NCBI GenBank assembly: GCA_964594635.1
Contig: CAZQMV010000002.1
Span: 248,001 to 312,000, forward strand
Source of the DNA: Berkiella sp964594635
GTDB taxonomy: Bacteria; Pseudomonadota; Gammaproteobacteria; Berkiellales; Berkiellaceae
Direction: 5' to 3'
DNA length: 64,000 bases
Shown: piece by piece, positions 53,702-62,767 of the stretch
How the letters are laid out: each line of letters starts with the position of its first letter
Numbering within the stretch: position 1 is the first letter of the stretch
Translations under genes and position numbers: made by a program
The notes under the pieces: model-generated
What the model was told of the DNA's origin: nothing
Database searches by the model: none
Seen by the model: only the letters and a program-made list of their open reading frames with translations

Positions 53702-53887
53702 ATGTGGAACGATCTCTTTGCTGCCATTGCGTTGCTAATGGTTTTTGAAGGTATTATGCCCTTTGTTAACCCTGCGAAATGGCGACAGGCTATACGCTTA
53801 ATTGCAGAACAGTCTGACTCGGCCCTAAGGATCATGGGCTTAACCAGTATGCTGGCAGGAGCCGCACTACTTTACGTAATTCGATAA
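53702..53887 (+). CDS. yjeT: DUF2065 small inner-membrane protein (YjeT)
   Basis: 61 residues from the ATG at 53702; the open frame to 53657 crosses the terminator and is not used. Two hydrophobic helices (LFAAIALLMVFEGIMPFV and MGLTSMLAGAALLYVI). Standard position between hflC and purA. Function unknown. Confidence 0.88.
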   Translation: MWNDLFAAIALLMVFEGIMPFVNPAKWRQAIRLIAEQSDSALRIMGLTSMLAGAALLYVIR

Positions 53888-53914
53888 TATTGAATCCATT
53901 AGGAAGACGTTAAA

Positions 53915-55204
53915 ATGGCAAGAACGATGGTGATCCTTGGTAGCCAATGGGGTGACGAGGGTAAAGGAAAAATTGTTGATCTGCTTACCGAAAAAGCCGA
54001 TCTCGTAGTTCGATTCCAAGGTGGGCATAACGCTGGCCATACTCTGGTATTAGATGGTAATCGGATGGTTCTGCATTTAATTCCCTCTGGCATTTTGCAT
54101 AAAGGCGTGACTTGCATCCTGGGGCAAGGCGTTGTGATATCACCACAAGCGTTAATGGATGAAATTACATTACTAACGCAAAAAGGGATCCCGGTTGTTG
54201 AGAGATTACGCATTAGTGGTGCTGCGGCATTAGTGTTGCCAAGCCATGTTGCCTTAGATAAGGCGCGTGAAATAGCACAAGGCGCAAAAGCGGTGGGAAC
54301 GACAGGTCGTGGCATTGGTCCTGCTTATGAAGATAAAGTGGCGCGCCGTGCTGTACGCTTTATGGACTTATTTGACGCCAAAGGATTTGCTGAAAAACTA
54401 GAGCCGGTTTTGGATTATCATAACTTTATTTTAACCCAATATTACAAACAGGCAGCCATCTCTAAAGAGATCATCTTAGAAGAAGCAGCCAGAGCTCGTG
54501 AACAATTACAGGGATTAATCGTTGATGTGCCTGCGTTATTAGCGGCTCGTTATGCGGATAATGCAAAAATTGTTTTTGAAGGCGCACAAGGGACGTTATT
54601 AGATATTGATCATGGTACTTACCCTTATGTGACATCCTCCAATACAACTGCGGGTGGTGTTGCCACTGGTAGTGGGTTTGGCCCACGCTATTTGCAAGAC
54701 ATTGTAGGGGTAACAAAAGCCTATTGTACCAGAGTGGGTGGTGGACCTTTCCCGACAGAATTAAAAGACGAGATTGGTAAGCATATTGCAACCGTTGGTC
54801 AAGAATTTGGTGCAACCACCGGTCGTCCTCGTCGCTGTGGTTGGTTTGATGCTTTAGCGATGCGACGATCAGCGCAATTAAATAGCTTATCTTTCCTGGC
54901 AATCACCAAGCTCGATGTCTTGGATGAGCTAACAGAAATCAAAATTTGTATTGGGTATCGATGCAAAGGCGAAGTTCTTGACGTTCCTCCGATTGACGCG
55001 GTGATTTTAGGTGAATGTGAGCCTATTTATGAAGTCTGGCCAGGTTGGTTACAAAGCACTCGTAGCATTAGACAGTGGGATCAGCTCCCGGAAGCGGCTA
55101 AAAAGTACCTTAACCGACTAGCTGAGGTCGTGGGCGTACCAATAGCTATGGTGTCAACAGGCGCGGACAGGCATGATACAATCATGCTAAGCACACTCCT
55201 GTGA
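53915..55204 (+). CDS. purA: Adenylosuccinate synthetase
   Basis: 429 residues. The GTP-binding start GSQWGDEGKGKIVD, GHNAGHT, TTGRGIGPAYEDK and the STGADR segment are all present. Joins IMP and aspartate in AMP synthesis. AGGAAG precedes the ATG. Indicates retained purine synthesis. Confidence 0.97.
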   Translation: MARTMVILGSQWGDEGKGKIVDLLTEKADLVVRFQGGHNAGHTLVLDGNRMVLHLIPSGILHKGVTCILGQGVVISPQALMDEITLLTQKGIPVVERLRISGAAALVLPSHVALDKAREIAQGAKAVGTTGRGIGPAYEDKVARRAVRFMDLFDAKGFAEKLEPVLDYHNFILTQYYKQAAISKEIILEEAARAREQLQGLIVDVPALLAARYADNAKIVFEGAQGTLLDIDHGTYPYVTSSNTTAGGVATGSGFGPRYLQDIVGVTKAYCTRVGGGPFPTELKDEIGKHIATVGQEFGATTGRPRRCGWFDALAMRRSAQLNSLSFLAITKLDVLDELTEIKICIGYRCKGEVLDVPPIDAVILGECEPIYEVWPGWLQSTRSIRQWDQLPEAAKKYLNRLAEVVGVPIAMVSTGADRHDTIMLSTLL

Positions 55205-55306
55205 GATACTTCTCGGGGTGGTCAGGGCGCTAGGTAATCTTCGGCGCCTAGCTTAAAATAACCCATATGGGGTAGATATATCGTTAAAGCAGAAGGGAAG
55301 AAGGGT

Positions 55307-55393
55307 TGGTGCCGAGAAGAGGACTTGAACCTCCAAGGAGTTGCCTCCACAAGTACCTGAAACTTGCGTGTCTACCAATTTCACCACCTCGGC
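55307..55393 (-). tRNA. tRNA-Leu (anticodon CAG)
   Basis: 87 bases including an encoded CCA (55309-55307). Acceptor GCCGAGG pairs with TCTCGGC; anticodon stem CAAGT/ACTTG encloses TTCAGGT, so the anticodon is CAG (reads CUG). A class II variable arm GGAG-gcaa-CTCC and a T-arm with TTCAAGT are present. Lies opposite to purA and rnr. Confidence 0.95.
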
Positions 55394-55443
55394 AGGATGT
55401 CGCAATCTATCTTGCGATGGAACAGAAGTCAATATAAATCATT

Positions 55444-57723
55444 ATGTCTAACAAAGAATCAAAGCACACCGAACAAGACCCTTTCCAAGCAAGAGAAGCC
55501 GAGAAATACGAAACCCCTATTCCAAGTCGTGAGTTTATTTTAATCGAATTGGCGAAATTTCAAGGGCCTATCAAACGAAGAGCATTATTAGAGCATTTCA
55601 AACTCGACGATCCCGATTTACGCGAGGCCTTGCGGCGTCGTTTAAAGGCGATGGTGCGAGATGGGCAACTTTTTAAAACCCATGAAGGCTATTTTCCGAT
55701 CACCCAAATGGAAGTTTGTACCGGCGTATTGGTCATAGACAAAGAATGGGAAGGCTATTTACGCACTGAAAAAGATCAACATATTATCTTAAGTGGCCCC
55801 ACGTTACGTGGTTATTATGATGGGGATACTGTTCAAGTACAAATCATTCAAATCGATCGTAACGGCGATGCTAAAGGGCGGATCATTTCAGTACTTGAAG
55901 CTGTGACACCAATGGTGATTGGCCGTTTGATCAAAACAGATGTTGCATTCGAAGTCTTGCCATTTGATCGCAAATTTACTCAGAATATTACGGTGCCTAA
56001 AGCGAACAAACACCATGCTAAAGATGGTGATATTGTGCATGTAAAAATATTACGAGATGAAAAATATCAGTTTCATGTACAGCCTGTTGCAGAAGTGGTT
56101 GAAGTATTAGGCGATCTTTCAACGCCTGGGATTGAAGTCAATATTGCCCTTCGTAAATTTGGTGTTCCACATGAATGGCCAAAGGGTGTCTTAGAAGAAT
56201 GCAAAAAATGGGAAAAAAGTGAAAAAGTTTCCTATCAAGACCAAAGAGAAGATTTGACCGAGTTGCCTTTAGTCACCATTGACGGTGAAGATGCCAAAGA
56301 TTTTGATGACGCGGTCTTCTGTGAAGCAAGAGAGGGTGGCGGTTGGCGTTTATGGGTAGCCATTGCTGATGTCAGTCATTATGTGAAGATCGGTACAGCT
56401 TTAGATAAAGAAGCGGTTAACCGTGGTAATTCTACTTATTTTCCAGGTAGTGTTGTCCCGATGTTGCCTGAAGTATTGTCGAATGGATTATGCTCTTTAA
56501 AGCCACAGGTCCCACGCTTATGTGTGGTGTGCCAAATGAGCATTAGCGAAAAAGGGATCATTACGCGCGCTAAGTTTTCGCGGGCTGTGATGAACTCTAA
56601 AGCACGGCTGACTTACACCGAAGTTGCAGAAATCTTAAAAGGGAATACAGCATTGCGTGAGAAATACGCTGCGCTTGTACAACCGTTAGAATCACTGCAT
56701 AGTCTTTATGAAGCGCTACATGCAGAGCGCAAACAGCGTGGCGCCATTGATTTTGATACCACTGAAACAAGAATATTATTCGACAGTGTAGGCAAAATTA
56801 ATAGTATTGTTCCACAGGTACGTAATGTTGCTCACAAGATGATTGAAGAGAGCATGTTAGCGGCCAATGTGAGCGCAGCTAAGTTTATTGAACGTCACAA
56901 GCGACCTAACCTGTACCGTATTCATGATAGACCGCCTCTCGACAAATTGGTCAATTTAAGACGTTTTTTAGCGGAGCTCGGTTTAGACTTACCCGGTGGT
57001 ACACAGCCTTCACCCAGAGCTTTCTCGCAGCTGATTAGCAGCATCCAACATCGAGAAGATCGCCATATCATTGAAACAGTGATGTTGCGTTCACTCAGCC
57101 AAGCACAATATAGCCCAGAAAACATTGGACATTTTGGCTTAGCCTATTCGAGCTATTGTCATTTTACGTCACCCATTAGACGTTACCCTGATTTGGTGAT
57201 CCATCGCATTATTACCGATATTCTTGACAATAAGCCGGCAAAAGCGGTTCTGAGTTTTGAAGAAATTGAAAAAATTGGGCGGCATTGTTCTGAATCTGAG
57301 CGCCGCTCAGACGACGCAACGAGAGACGCTTCTTTGGCGTTAAAATGTCACTATATTCAAGATAAAGTGGGTCAATCGTTCCGCGCGGTTATTTCAGGTG
57401 TTGCAAGCTTTGGTATATTTGCAGAATTAAAAGATATTTTTGTTGAAGGTTTAATTCACGTTACGGGTTTAGGAAACGAATATTTTAATTACGATCCTGC
57501 CCACCACCGTATGATAGGCGAAAGAACAAGAACGGTTTACCGATTAGGTGATGTTGTTGAAGTCAAAGTCGTCCGTGTCGACGTTGAAGCCAAGAAAATT
57601 GATTTTGAACTGGTTGAATTCCCGCAAGATAAGAAAAAAAGGGGCCAGCATGCGCCCGAAGGGCATAAAAAAACAAGCAAAAAGCCTTCGCAAAGCAAAA
57701 AACGTCGTCGTAAAAAGTCATAG
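55444..57723 (+). CDS. rnr: Ribonuclease R
   Basis: 759 residues. N-terminal helix-turn-helix, cold-shock domains, an RNB catalytic domain with DGEDAKDFDDAVF near 280 (metal Asp residues), an S1 domain (about 640-720) and a Lys-rich tail, all typical. Degrades structured RNA 3' to 5'. The ribosome site is weak. rlmB follows after 8 bases. Confidence 0.97.
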   Translation: MSNKESKHTEQDPFQAREAEKYETPIPSREFILIELAKFQGPIKRRALLEHFKLDDPDLREALRRRLKAMVRDGQLFKTHEGYFPITQMEVCTGVLVIDKEWEGYLRTEKDQHIILSGPTLRGYYDGDTVQVQIIQIDRNGDAKGRIISVLEAVTPMVIGRLIKTDVAFEVLPFDRKFTQNITVPKANKHHAKDGDIVHVKILRDEKYQFHVQPVAEVVEVLGDLSTPGIEVNIALRKFGVPHEWPKGVLEECKKWEKSEKVSYQDQREDLTELPLVTIDGEDAKDFDDAVFCEAREGGGWRLWVAIADVSHYVKIGTALDKEAVNRGNSTYFPGSVVPMLPEVLSNGLCSLKPQVPRLCVVCQMSISEKGIITRAKFSRAVMNSKARLTYTEVAEILKGNTALREKYAALVQPLESLHSLYEALHAERKQRGAIDFDTTETRILFDSVGKINSIVPQVRNVAHKMIEESMLAANVSAAKFIERHKRPNLYRIHDRPPLDKLVNLRRFLAELGLDLPGGTQPSPRAFSQLISSIQHREDRHIIETVMLRSLSQAQYSPENIGHFGLAYSSYCHFTSPIRRYPDLVIHRIITDILDNKPAKAVLSFEEIEKIGRHCSESERRSDDATRDASLALKCHYIQDKVGQSFRAVISGVASFGIFAELKDIFVEGLIHVTGLGNEYFNYDPAHHRMIGERTRTVYRLGDVVEVKVVRVDVEAKKIDFELVEFPQDKKKRGQHAPEGHKKTSKKPSQSKKRRRKKS

Positions 57724-57731
57724 GTGTTTGT

Positions 57732-58481
57732 GTGGCCAATTCTAAAATCATTTGTGGGTTTCACGCAGTTAGCGCTGCGCTTAATCGTCAAGCAGAAAAT
57801 GTCCTGAATCTTTATTGTCAAGATAAAGAAAATGATCCTCGTTTCAAAGCACTGGTAGCGCAAGCGAAAGATAGCGGCATACAAGTGCAAATGATAGCAA
57901 AGCAAAGGCTAGATAAGCTCACACAAAGCGCGAGCCATCAAGGGGTCGCAGCAGAAGTTCGCAACAAAAAAGAATTCGATGAAAAAGCGATTTATCAATG
58001 GCTTGAAGATCATGAAGGAGCGCCAAAACCTTTAATCTTATTATTGGAAGGTATTCAAGATCCCCACAATTTAGGCGCTTGTTTACGCAGTGCTGAAGCG
58101 CTTGGTGTAGACTGGGTCGTATTACCAAAGAACAATAGTGCGCCCTTAAATGCGACAGTGAGTAAAGTGTCTTGTGGGGCAGATCAACATTTGCGCATTG
58201 TCATGGTCAGTAACTTTGCACGGTTTATTAAAGGGATCCAAGAGCGGGGTGTGTGGGTCATTGGTACGGCACTCTCTGCCAAGAAATCGCTTGCTAACCT
58301 AGATCTAAAGCGCTCCACGGCACTTATCATGGGCACCGAAGAAACAGGCCTTAAGCAATTAACTGAGCAAAGCTGCGACGAACTCGCCATCATCCCCTTA
58401 AGTGGGGAAACCGCGAGTTTAAATGTATCCGTTGCAACGGGTATATGCTTATATGAATGTCAAAGACAGCGTCAGCAATAA
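57732..58481 (+). CDS. rlmB: 23S rRNA (guanosine-2'-O)-methyltransferase RlmB
   Basis: 249 residues, SpoU/TrmH fold. Substrate-binding N-domain, then LLLEGIQDPHNLGACLRSAEA (as LEGIQDPHNLGA), IMGTEETGL, and IPLSGETASLNVSVA, the knotted SAM site. Methylates G2251 in 23S rRNA (E. coli numbering). Starts with GTG after AGGTG. Confidence 0.95.
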   Translation: MANSKIICGFHAVSAALNRQAENVLNLYCQDKENDPRFKALVAQAKDSGIQVQMIAKQRLDKLTQSASHQGVAAEVRNKKEFDEKAIYQWLEDHEGAPKPLILLLEGIQDPHNLGACLRSAEALGVDWVVLPKNNSAPLNATVSKVSCGADQHLRIVMVSNFARFIKGIQERGVWVIGTALSAKKSLANLDLKRSTALIMGTEETGLKQLTEQSCDELAIIPLSGETASLNVSVATGICLYECQRQRQQ

Positions 58482-58525
58482 TCTAAAGCACTTAGACCGC
58501 GCCGAAGCATTTATGCGAAGGCGGG

Positions 58526-59365
58526 TTAGTTTAATTGGCAGTAGAATTTCAGAGATTCGTTCAGTGAATCCTGAAAGGCTTCTGTTTGGAAGGGTTCATC
58601 ACTCTCTAAACTCAGTAGCTGTTTAGCATCTAAGTGATTGCTTTTAGACGTGACGTAGTGCTTATTCAATTCTTGTGTTTTCAATATCGATGCCTGGATG
58701 ACATGTGTTAATTCAGGCTTTTTAGTTTTGCTCGCTTCTACAACAGATAATTGTACTGGCAGCAAAGCAATTTCATCTGGAAATTTCCAAGCTTTCAAAA
58801 TAAATTCACTGATCTTAGGATGGTGCTCATTGATCAGATTTAAGAGATTATCTTGATCTTCTAATAGCTCTTCGTGATCTTGTGCATAGCTTAAGATAGG
58901 CAAAGCACCGATCTGATACATTAATCCCGCTAATGATGCCGATTCCACAGGCACTGACGAAAAACGTTTCGCAATCACATGCGCATGAGCTGCCACATAA
59001 GAGCTAGATGTCCACACTGAACGCATCATGCTGTCGACGGTATCGTTCGTTGCTTGAAAAATTTGTTCCATTGCAAGGCCGGTGGCAACATTACAGACAA
59101 ATTTAACACCCAGGCGGCTGATCACATTGGGAAGTGAATTAATTTGTGACTGGCCTCGCATGAGCGGACTATTCGCTATTTGGATGAATTTTGCGGTGAG
59201 CGCTGGATCATGACTAATGACTTGAGAGAGCTGAAGTGCTGAAATATTCGGATTCTCAGCACACTCACGTAACCTAACGGCCACCTCTGGTTGAGTGGGC
59301 AATTTTAATTTATTCGCTTCGATTTCAGCGATTAAACGATTACCAAAGTCTGTATTTGTATACAT
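58526..59365 (-). CDS. HDOD-domain signalling protein
   Basis: 279 residues. The HDOD core is clear: LPTQPEVAVRLRECAENP, LSQVISHDPALTAKFIQIANS, and VISRLGVKFVCNVATGLAM. The later HEELLEDQDNLLNLINEHHP region also fits. HDOD lacks HD phosphohydrolase residues and acts in signalling, often with c-di-GMP or pili. No attached output domain. Convergent with rlmB. Confidence 0.88.
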   Translation of the reverse strand: MYTNTDFGNRLIAEIEANKLKLPTQPEVAVRLRECAENPNISALQLSQVISHDPALTAKFIQIANSPLMRGQSQINSLPNVISRLGVKFVCNVATGLAMEQIFQATNDTVDSMMRSVWTSSSYVAAHAHVIAKRFSSVPVESASLAGLMYQIGALPILSYAQDHEELLEDQDNLLNLINEHHPKISEFILKAWKFPDEIALLPVQLSVVEASKTKKPELTHVIQASILKTQELNKHYVTSKSNHLDAKQLLSLESDEPFQTEAFQDSLNESLKFYCQLN

Positions 59366-59431
59366 AAACTCACTGAGCTCTCAATAGTATTAAAACAAAT
59401 ATAGTGCACAATCGGTAAATGCTGTGAAAGA

Positions 59432-60616
59432 CTAAACGAATTGGCCTGCTGCAAAGCCTGAAGACCAAGCCCATTGAAAATTATAACCACCCAGCCAACC
59501 TGTGACATCCATCACTTCTCCAATAAAATACAGACCTGGTACTTTGTTCACTTCCATGGTTTTGGAAGATAAATGATCTGTGTCGACTCCACCTAAAGTG
59601 ACTTCAGCAGTGCGGTAGCCTTCTGTGCCATTGGGTTTAAGAACCCAAGAATGAAATACCTTTGCAACCTCAGAAAATTGACGATGAGAAAAAGTATGTA
59701 AAGGTAGATCGCCTAATTCGGGCTCTATAAAAGTGGTTACGATTCTTTTGCTAAAGAATTCACTTAAGGTCTCTCTTAAACTGCGTTTAGGATGTTTGAG
59801 TTGCGCAGCCTTTAACAAATCAAAAAGTGATTGATTGGGCAGTAAATCAATCGCTAGACTTTCTCCGGGTTGCCAATAATTGGAAATTTGTAATATAGCA
59901 GGACCGCTTAAACCGCGATGCGTAAACAGTATATTTTCACGGAAGGTGGTTTTGCCACTTAAAACGCTACTATCATTGGAAATACCCGCTAAGGGTGCAA
60001 AACGATTTTTATCGTGCTCATGCAACGTCAGAGGGACAAGGCTTGCTTTAGTGGGCCAAACCGGTATGTTAAATTGTTTTGCAATTTCATAACCGAAAGC
60101 GGATGCGCCCATAGTGGGAATTGAAAGCCCGCCGCAAGCAATGACCAGCGCTTCAGACTGGTATGTCGTTAATGACGTTGTTACAATAAATTGGTAGTCT
60201 GCTTTCTTTTCAATTGAAATAATTTTTTCATCAAGAGAAATACGTGCGCCGTGATCATCGCATTCTTTAAGCAACATATTAACGATATCTTTTGCTTTAT
60301 CGTCACAAAAGAGTTGTCCTAAGGTTTTTTCGTGATAAGCAATATGGTGCTTTTTCACCAAGGCAATAAAATCCCACTGTGTATAGCGACTGAGTGCCGA
60401 TTTACAGAAGTGGGGGTTATGCGAAATATATTTCGATGGCGAAACCTGTAAATTGGTGAAATTGCAGCGCCCACCACCGGACATCAATATTTTTTTTCCT
60501 GGCTTATTCGCATGGTCAACCACCTGCACGTGACGGTGCCGTTTGGCTGCTTCAATCGCGCACATTAATCCGGCGGCGCCTGCGCCAATTATCAGGACAT
60601 CGACTTGCTTTATCAT
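59432..60616 (-). CDS. HI0933-family flavoprotein (YhiN-like)
   Basis: 394 residues. N-terminal FAD site VLIIGAGAAGLMCAIEAA, then the family-defining GKKILMSGGGRCNFTN, and a C-terminal GLYFIGEVMDVTGWLGGYNFQWAWSSG region (in two pieces). Predicted NAD(P)/FAD-dependent oxidoreductase; substrate unknown in most bacteria. 14 bases after the LysR gene on the same strand, so perhaps one transcript. Confidence 0.9.
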   Translation of the reverse strand: MIKQVDVLIIGAGAAGLMCAIEAAKRHRHVQVVDHANKPGKKILMSGGGRCNFTNLQVSPSKYISHNPHFCKSALSRYTQWDFIALVKKHHIAYHEKTLGQLFCDDKAKDIVNMLLKECDDHGARISLDEKIISIEKKADYQFIVTTSLTTYQSEALVIACGGLSIPTMGASAFGYEIAKQFNIPVWPTKASLVPLTLHEHDKNRFAPLAGISNDSSVLSGKTTFRENILFTHRGLSGPAILQISNYWQPGESLAIDLLPNQSLFDLLKAAQLKHPKRSLRETLSEFFSKRIVTTFIEPELGDLPLHTFSHRQFSEVAKVFHSWVLKPNGTEGYRTAEVTLGGVDTDHLSSKTMEVNKVPGLYFIGEVMDVTGWLGGYNFQWAWSSGFAAGQFV

Positions 60617-60629
60617 TCAAAAGACTTAT

Positions 60630-61496
60630 TTAGGTTGCTGTAAAATAATCAATACATTTTCTGATTTTAGGTAGTAAAAAACGATTTTGCTGATAATAAA
60701 GGTAAACGGGTACTGTTTGTTGTTGATATTCAGACAAAATTTCAACGAGGGAACCCATTGCCAAAGCATCTTCTACAACATAATCGTGCAATCTTGCGAT
60801 GCCTAATCCTGAAATGGCGGCATCACACATCGCTCGACTGTCATTAAACCACAAAATAGGTTGTACCAGAATCGCCAGGTTATTATCGAGTAGAATGGTA
60901 TTGTCAGGTTGGCGCATAGAATGGGTAATATAATGGAATTTGATTAATTCCTGTGGTGTTTTAGGGGTGCCATGGGTCGCTAAAAACTCGGGCGCGGCAC
61001 ACAAAACATAGCGTGTTTTAGCCACTTGACGTCGTACTAAAAATGGCGGTCCTTCCATAGAAATGCCAAAGGCAATATCAATATCCTCTTTAGAGAAATC
61101 AGGAAAACGCTCCGCTAATTCCAGTTTGATGGTGAGCAGTGGGTTACTTTGCATAAAGGGTTTCAACTTGGGGATAAGCTGTTTTTCCGCAAAATAGCGA
61201 TTACTCAGAATATGGAGTTGGCCGCTCGCTTCTTGCTGGCTTGATTTTAAGGCGTTTTCAGCTTGATGCAGATTTGAAAGGGTTTGCTTGCACTCTTCAA
61301 AGTAGGCAAGGCCCTGTTCGGTGAGGCTCACTTTTCGAGTTGTGCGCTTGAGTAACATCACCCCTAAATAGCTCTCAAGCGCAGCAATTTGCCGGCTAAT
61401 TGCCGCAGTTGAAACCTGTTGTTTTTTCGCGGCAGCGGCAAAACCATTTTCTTCTATGACAGCGATTAATGCGCTGATACACGCAAGCTTATTCAT
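60630..61496 (-). CDS. LysR-family transcriptional regulator
   Basis: 288 residues from the ATG at 61496 (MNKLACISALIAVIEENGF); the frame is open to 61544. N-terminal winged helix with AAAAKKQQVSTAAISRQIAALESYLG, then a periplasmic-binding-like effector domain. Divergent from the MFS exporter, which it likely controls through the shared intergenic region. Confidence 0.9.
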   Translation of the reverse strand: MNKLACISALIAVIEENGFAAAAKKQQVSTAAISRQIAALESYLGVMLLKRTTRKVSLTEQGLAYFEECKQTLSNLHQAENALKSSQQEASGQLHILSNRYFAEKQLIPKLKPFMQSNPLLTIKLELAERFPDFSKEDIDIAFGISMEGPPFLVRRQVAKTRYVLCAAPEFLATHGTPKTPQELIKFHYITHSMRQPDNTILLDNNLAILVQPILWFNDSRAMCDAAISGLGIARLHDYVVEDALAMGSLVEILSEYQQQTVPVYLYYQQNRFLLPKIRKCIDYFTAT

Positions 61497-61518
61497 TAGA
61501 TGGCCTAGATTGTTGCAT

Positions 61519-61561
61519 ATTTGTAAATAAATATTAACAAACATGGCTATTGTTTACAAAT
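61519..61561. promoter_or_regulatory. Inverted repeat between LysR and MFS genes (candidate operator)
   Basis: ATTTGTAAA (61519-61527) and TTTACAAAT (61553-61561) form a perfect inverted repeat with 25 bases between. Its right arm overlaps the -35 of the MFS promoter. LysR proteins commonly bind such sites. Confidence 0.5.
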
Positions 61562-61578
61562 ATGTAGTTATTTATACT
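61550..61578 (+). promoter_or_regulatory. Promoter of the MFS gene
   Basis: TTGTTT (61550-61555) and TATACT (61573-61578) with exactly 17 bases between, about 32 bases before the start codon and upstream of AGGAG (61597-61601). Confidence 0.6.
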
Positions 61579-61609
61579 ACTCTCATTGTTGGTAATAGGA
61601 GCATGAGCC

Positions 61610-62767
61610 ATGTCACCTGAACGTTTTCCTTGGTTAACTTTTACTTGTTTAATTTCATTTGCTTCGGTGAATGCCGTGCTTTTTACACCTGCGTTACCAG
61701 AGATTGCCGAGCATTTGGCCATTAGCCAAGCCAAAGCGGAAGGAACCATGATGTGGTTTTTAATCGGTTATGCCTTGGGACAATTGTTTTATGGTCCAAT
61801 CACAGAGCGCTTGGGGTATAAAAAGGCTTTGTATATCGGGATCATGGTACAGCTTCTGGCGAGTTTGGGTTGTGCATTATCGGTAAGTTATGAATGGTTA
61901 GCTTGCTGCCGCTTTTTTGTTGCACTTGGCGCAGGGGTTGGTCTTAAAATGACCTTCACACTTGTTAATGAATGGTATGCACCAAAGGTGGCTAGTCAAA
62001 AAATGGCTTACCTTATGCTAGCCTTTGCTATTGCACCAGGGCTGGGAGTGGGTTTAGGAGGCATATTAAATGCCTATTTTGGTTGGGCGAGCTGCTTTTA
62101 TGCTGGAGCAATCTATGGTGTGTTATTGTGCTTTTTGGTAGCAGGTTTACCTATCAAATTAAAGAAGGTCAATTTACAAGCCTTACATTTTCGTCATTTA
62201 ATGAAATCTTATCATCAGCAATTTACGAATAGCCATTTAGTTGTTGGCGCATTAATCATGGGAGGGGCAACCTGTTTTGTTTATGTGTTTGCCTCACTTG
62301 CTCCATTTATTGCGATAGAACATTGGCATATGAGTTCGTCAGCCTATGGAGCTGCTAATATCATTCCTTCATTAGGTTTAATGAGTGGTTCAATCTGTGC
62401 AGGTATCGCAGTGAAGAAATATTCTTTGCCGAACCTAATTAAAACCGGTGTTGGTATAGCGTTTATTGGCGTACTGGGAATGCTGGTTGGTACAACATTA
62501 AAGTTTTCTGTCATCATGGCGCTTTTTGTGCCAATGATGGTTATTTATTTTGGGTTATCCTTCGTTTTAGCCAATGCTTCAACTTTGGCGATGAGTTACG
62601 CAAGTGATAAATCCCATGCTTCTGCCGTCATGGGCTTTATTAATATGGGCGTAGCCACACTAGTCGTGCTGGCTCTAGGGATCTGTTCAATCCATGCTAT
62701 GCTTTTACCTATAGTTTTCGTGATGATCTCTGTAGCAATGGGGATAACCATCTTGGCAAGATTATGA
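61610..62767 (+). CDS. MFS exporter, Bcr/CflA-like
   Basis: 385 residues with twelve hydrophobic helices. FTPALPEIAEHL near the start, the GQLFYGPITERLGYKKALYIG loop (as YGPITERLGYKKAL) and RFFVALGAGVG match the Bcr/CflA drug-efflux group. Probably exports a small molecule under LysR control. Its stop overlaps the methyltransferase start (ATGA). Confidence 0.87.
   Translation: MSPERFPWLTFTCLISFASVNAVLFTPALPEIAEHLAISQAKAEGTMMWFLIGYALGQLFYGPITERLGYKKALYIGIMVQLLASLGCALSVSYEWLACCRFFVALGAGVGLKMTFTLVNEWYAPKVASQKMAYLMLAFAIAPGLGVGLGGILNAYFGWASCFYAGAIYGVLLCFLVAGLPIKLKKVNLQALHFRHLMKSYHQQFTNSHLVVGALIMGGATCFVYVFASLAPFIAIEHWHMSSSAYGAANIIPSLGLMSGSICAGIAVKKYSLPNLIKTGVGIAFIGVLGMLVGTTLKFSVIMALFVPMMVIYFGLSFVLANASTLAMSYASDKSHASAVMGFINMGVATLVVLALGICSIHAMLLPIVFVMISVAMGITILARL

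Noticed and set aside
55226..55252. GCTAGG/CCTAGC stem after purA
   Set aside because: Possible hairpin but no T-tract and an alternative pairing (GGCGC/GCGCC) competes; not listed as terminator.
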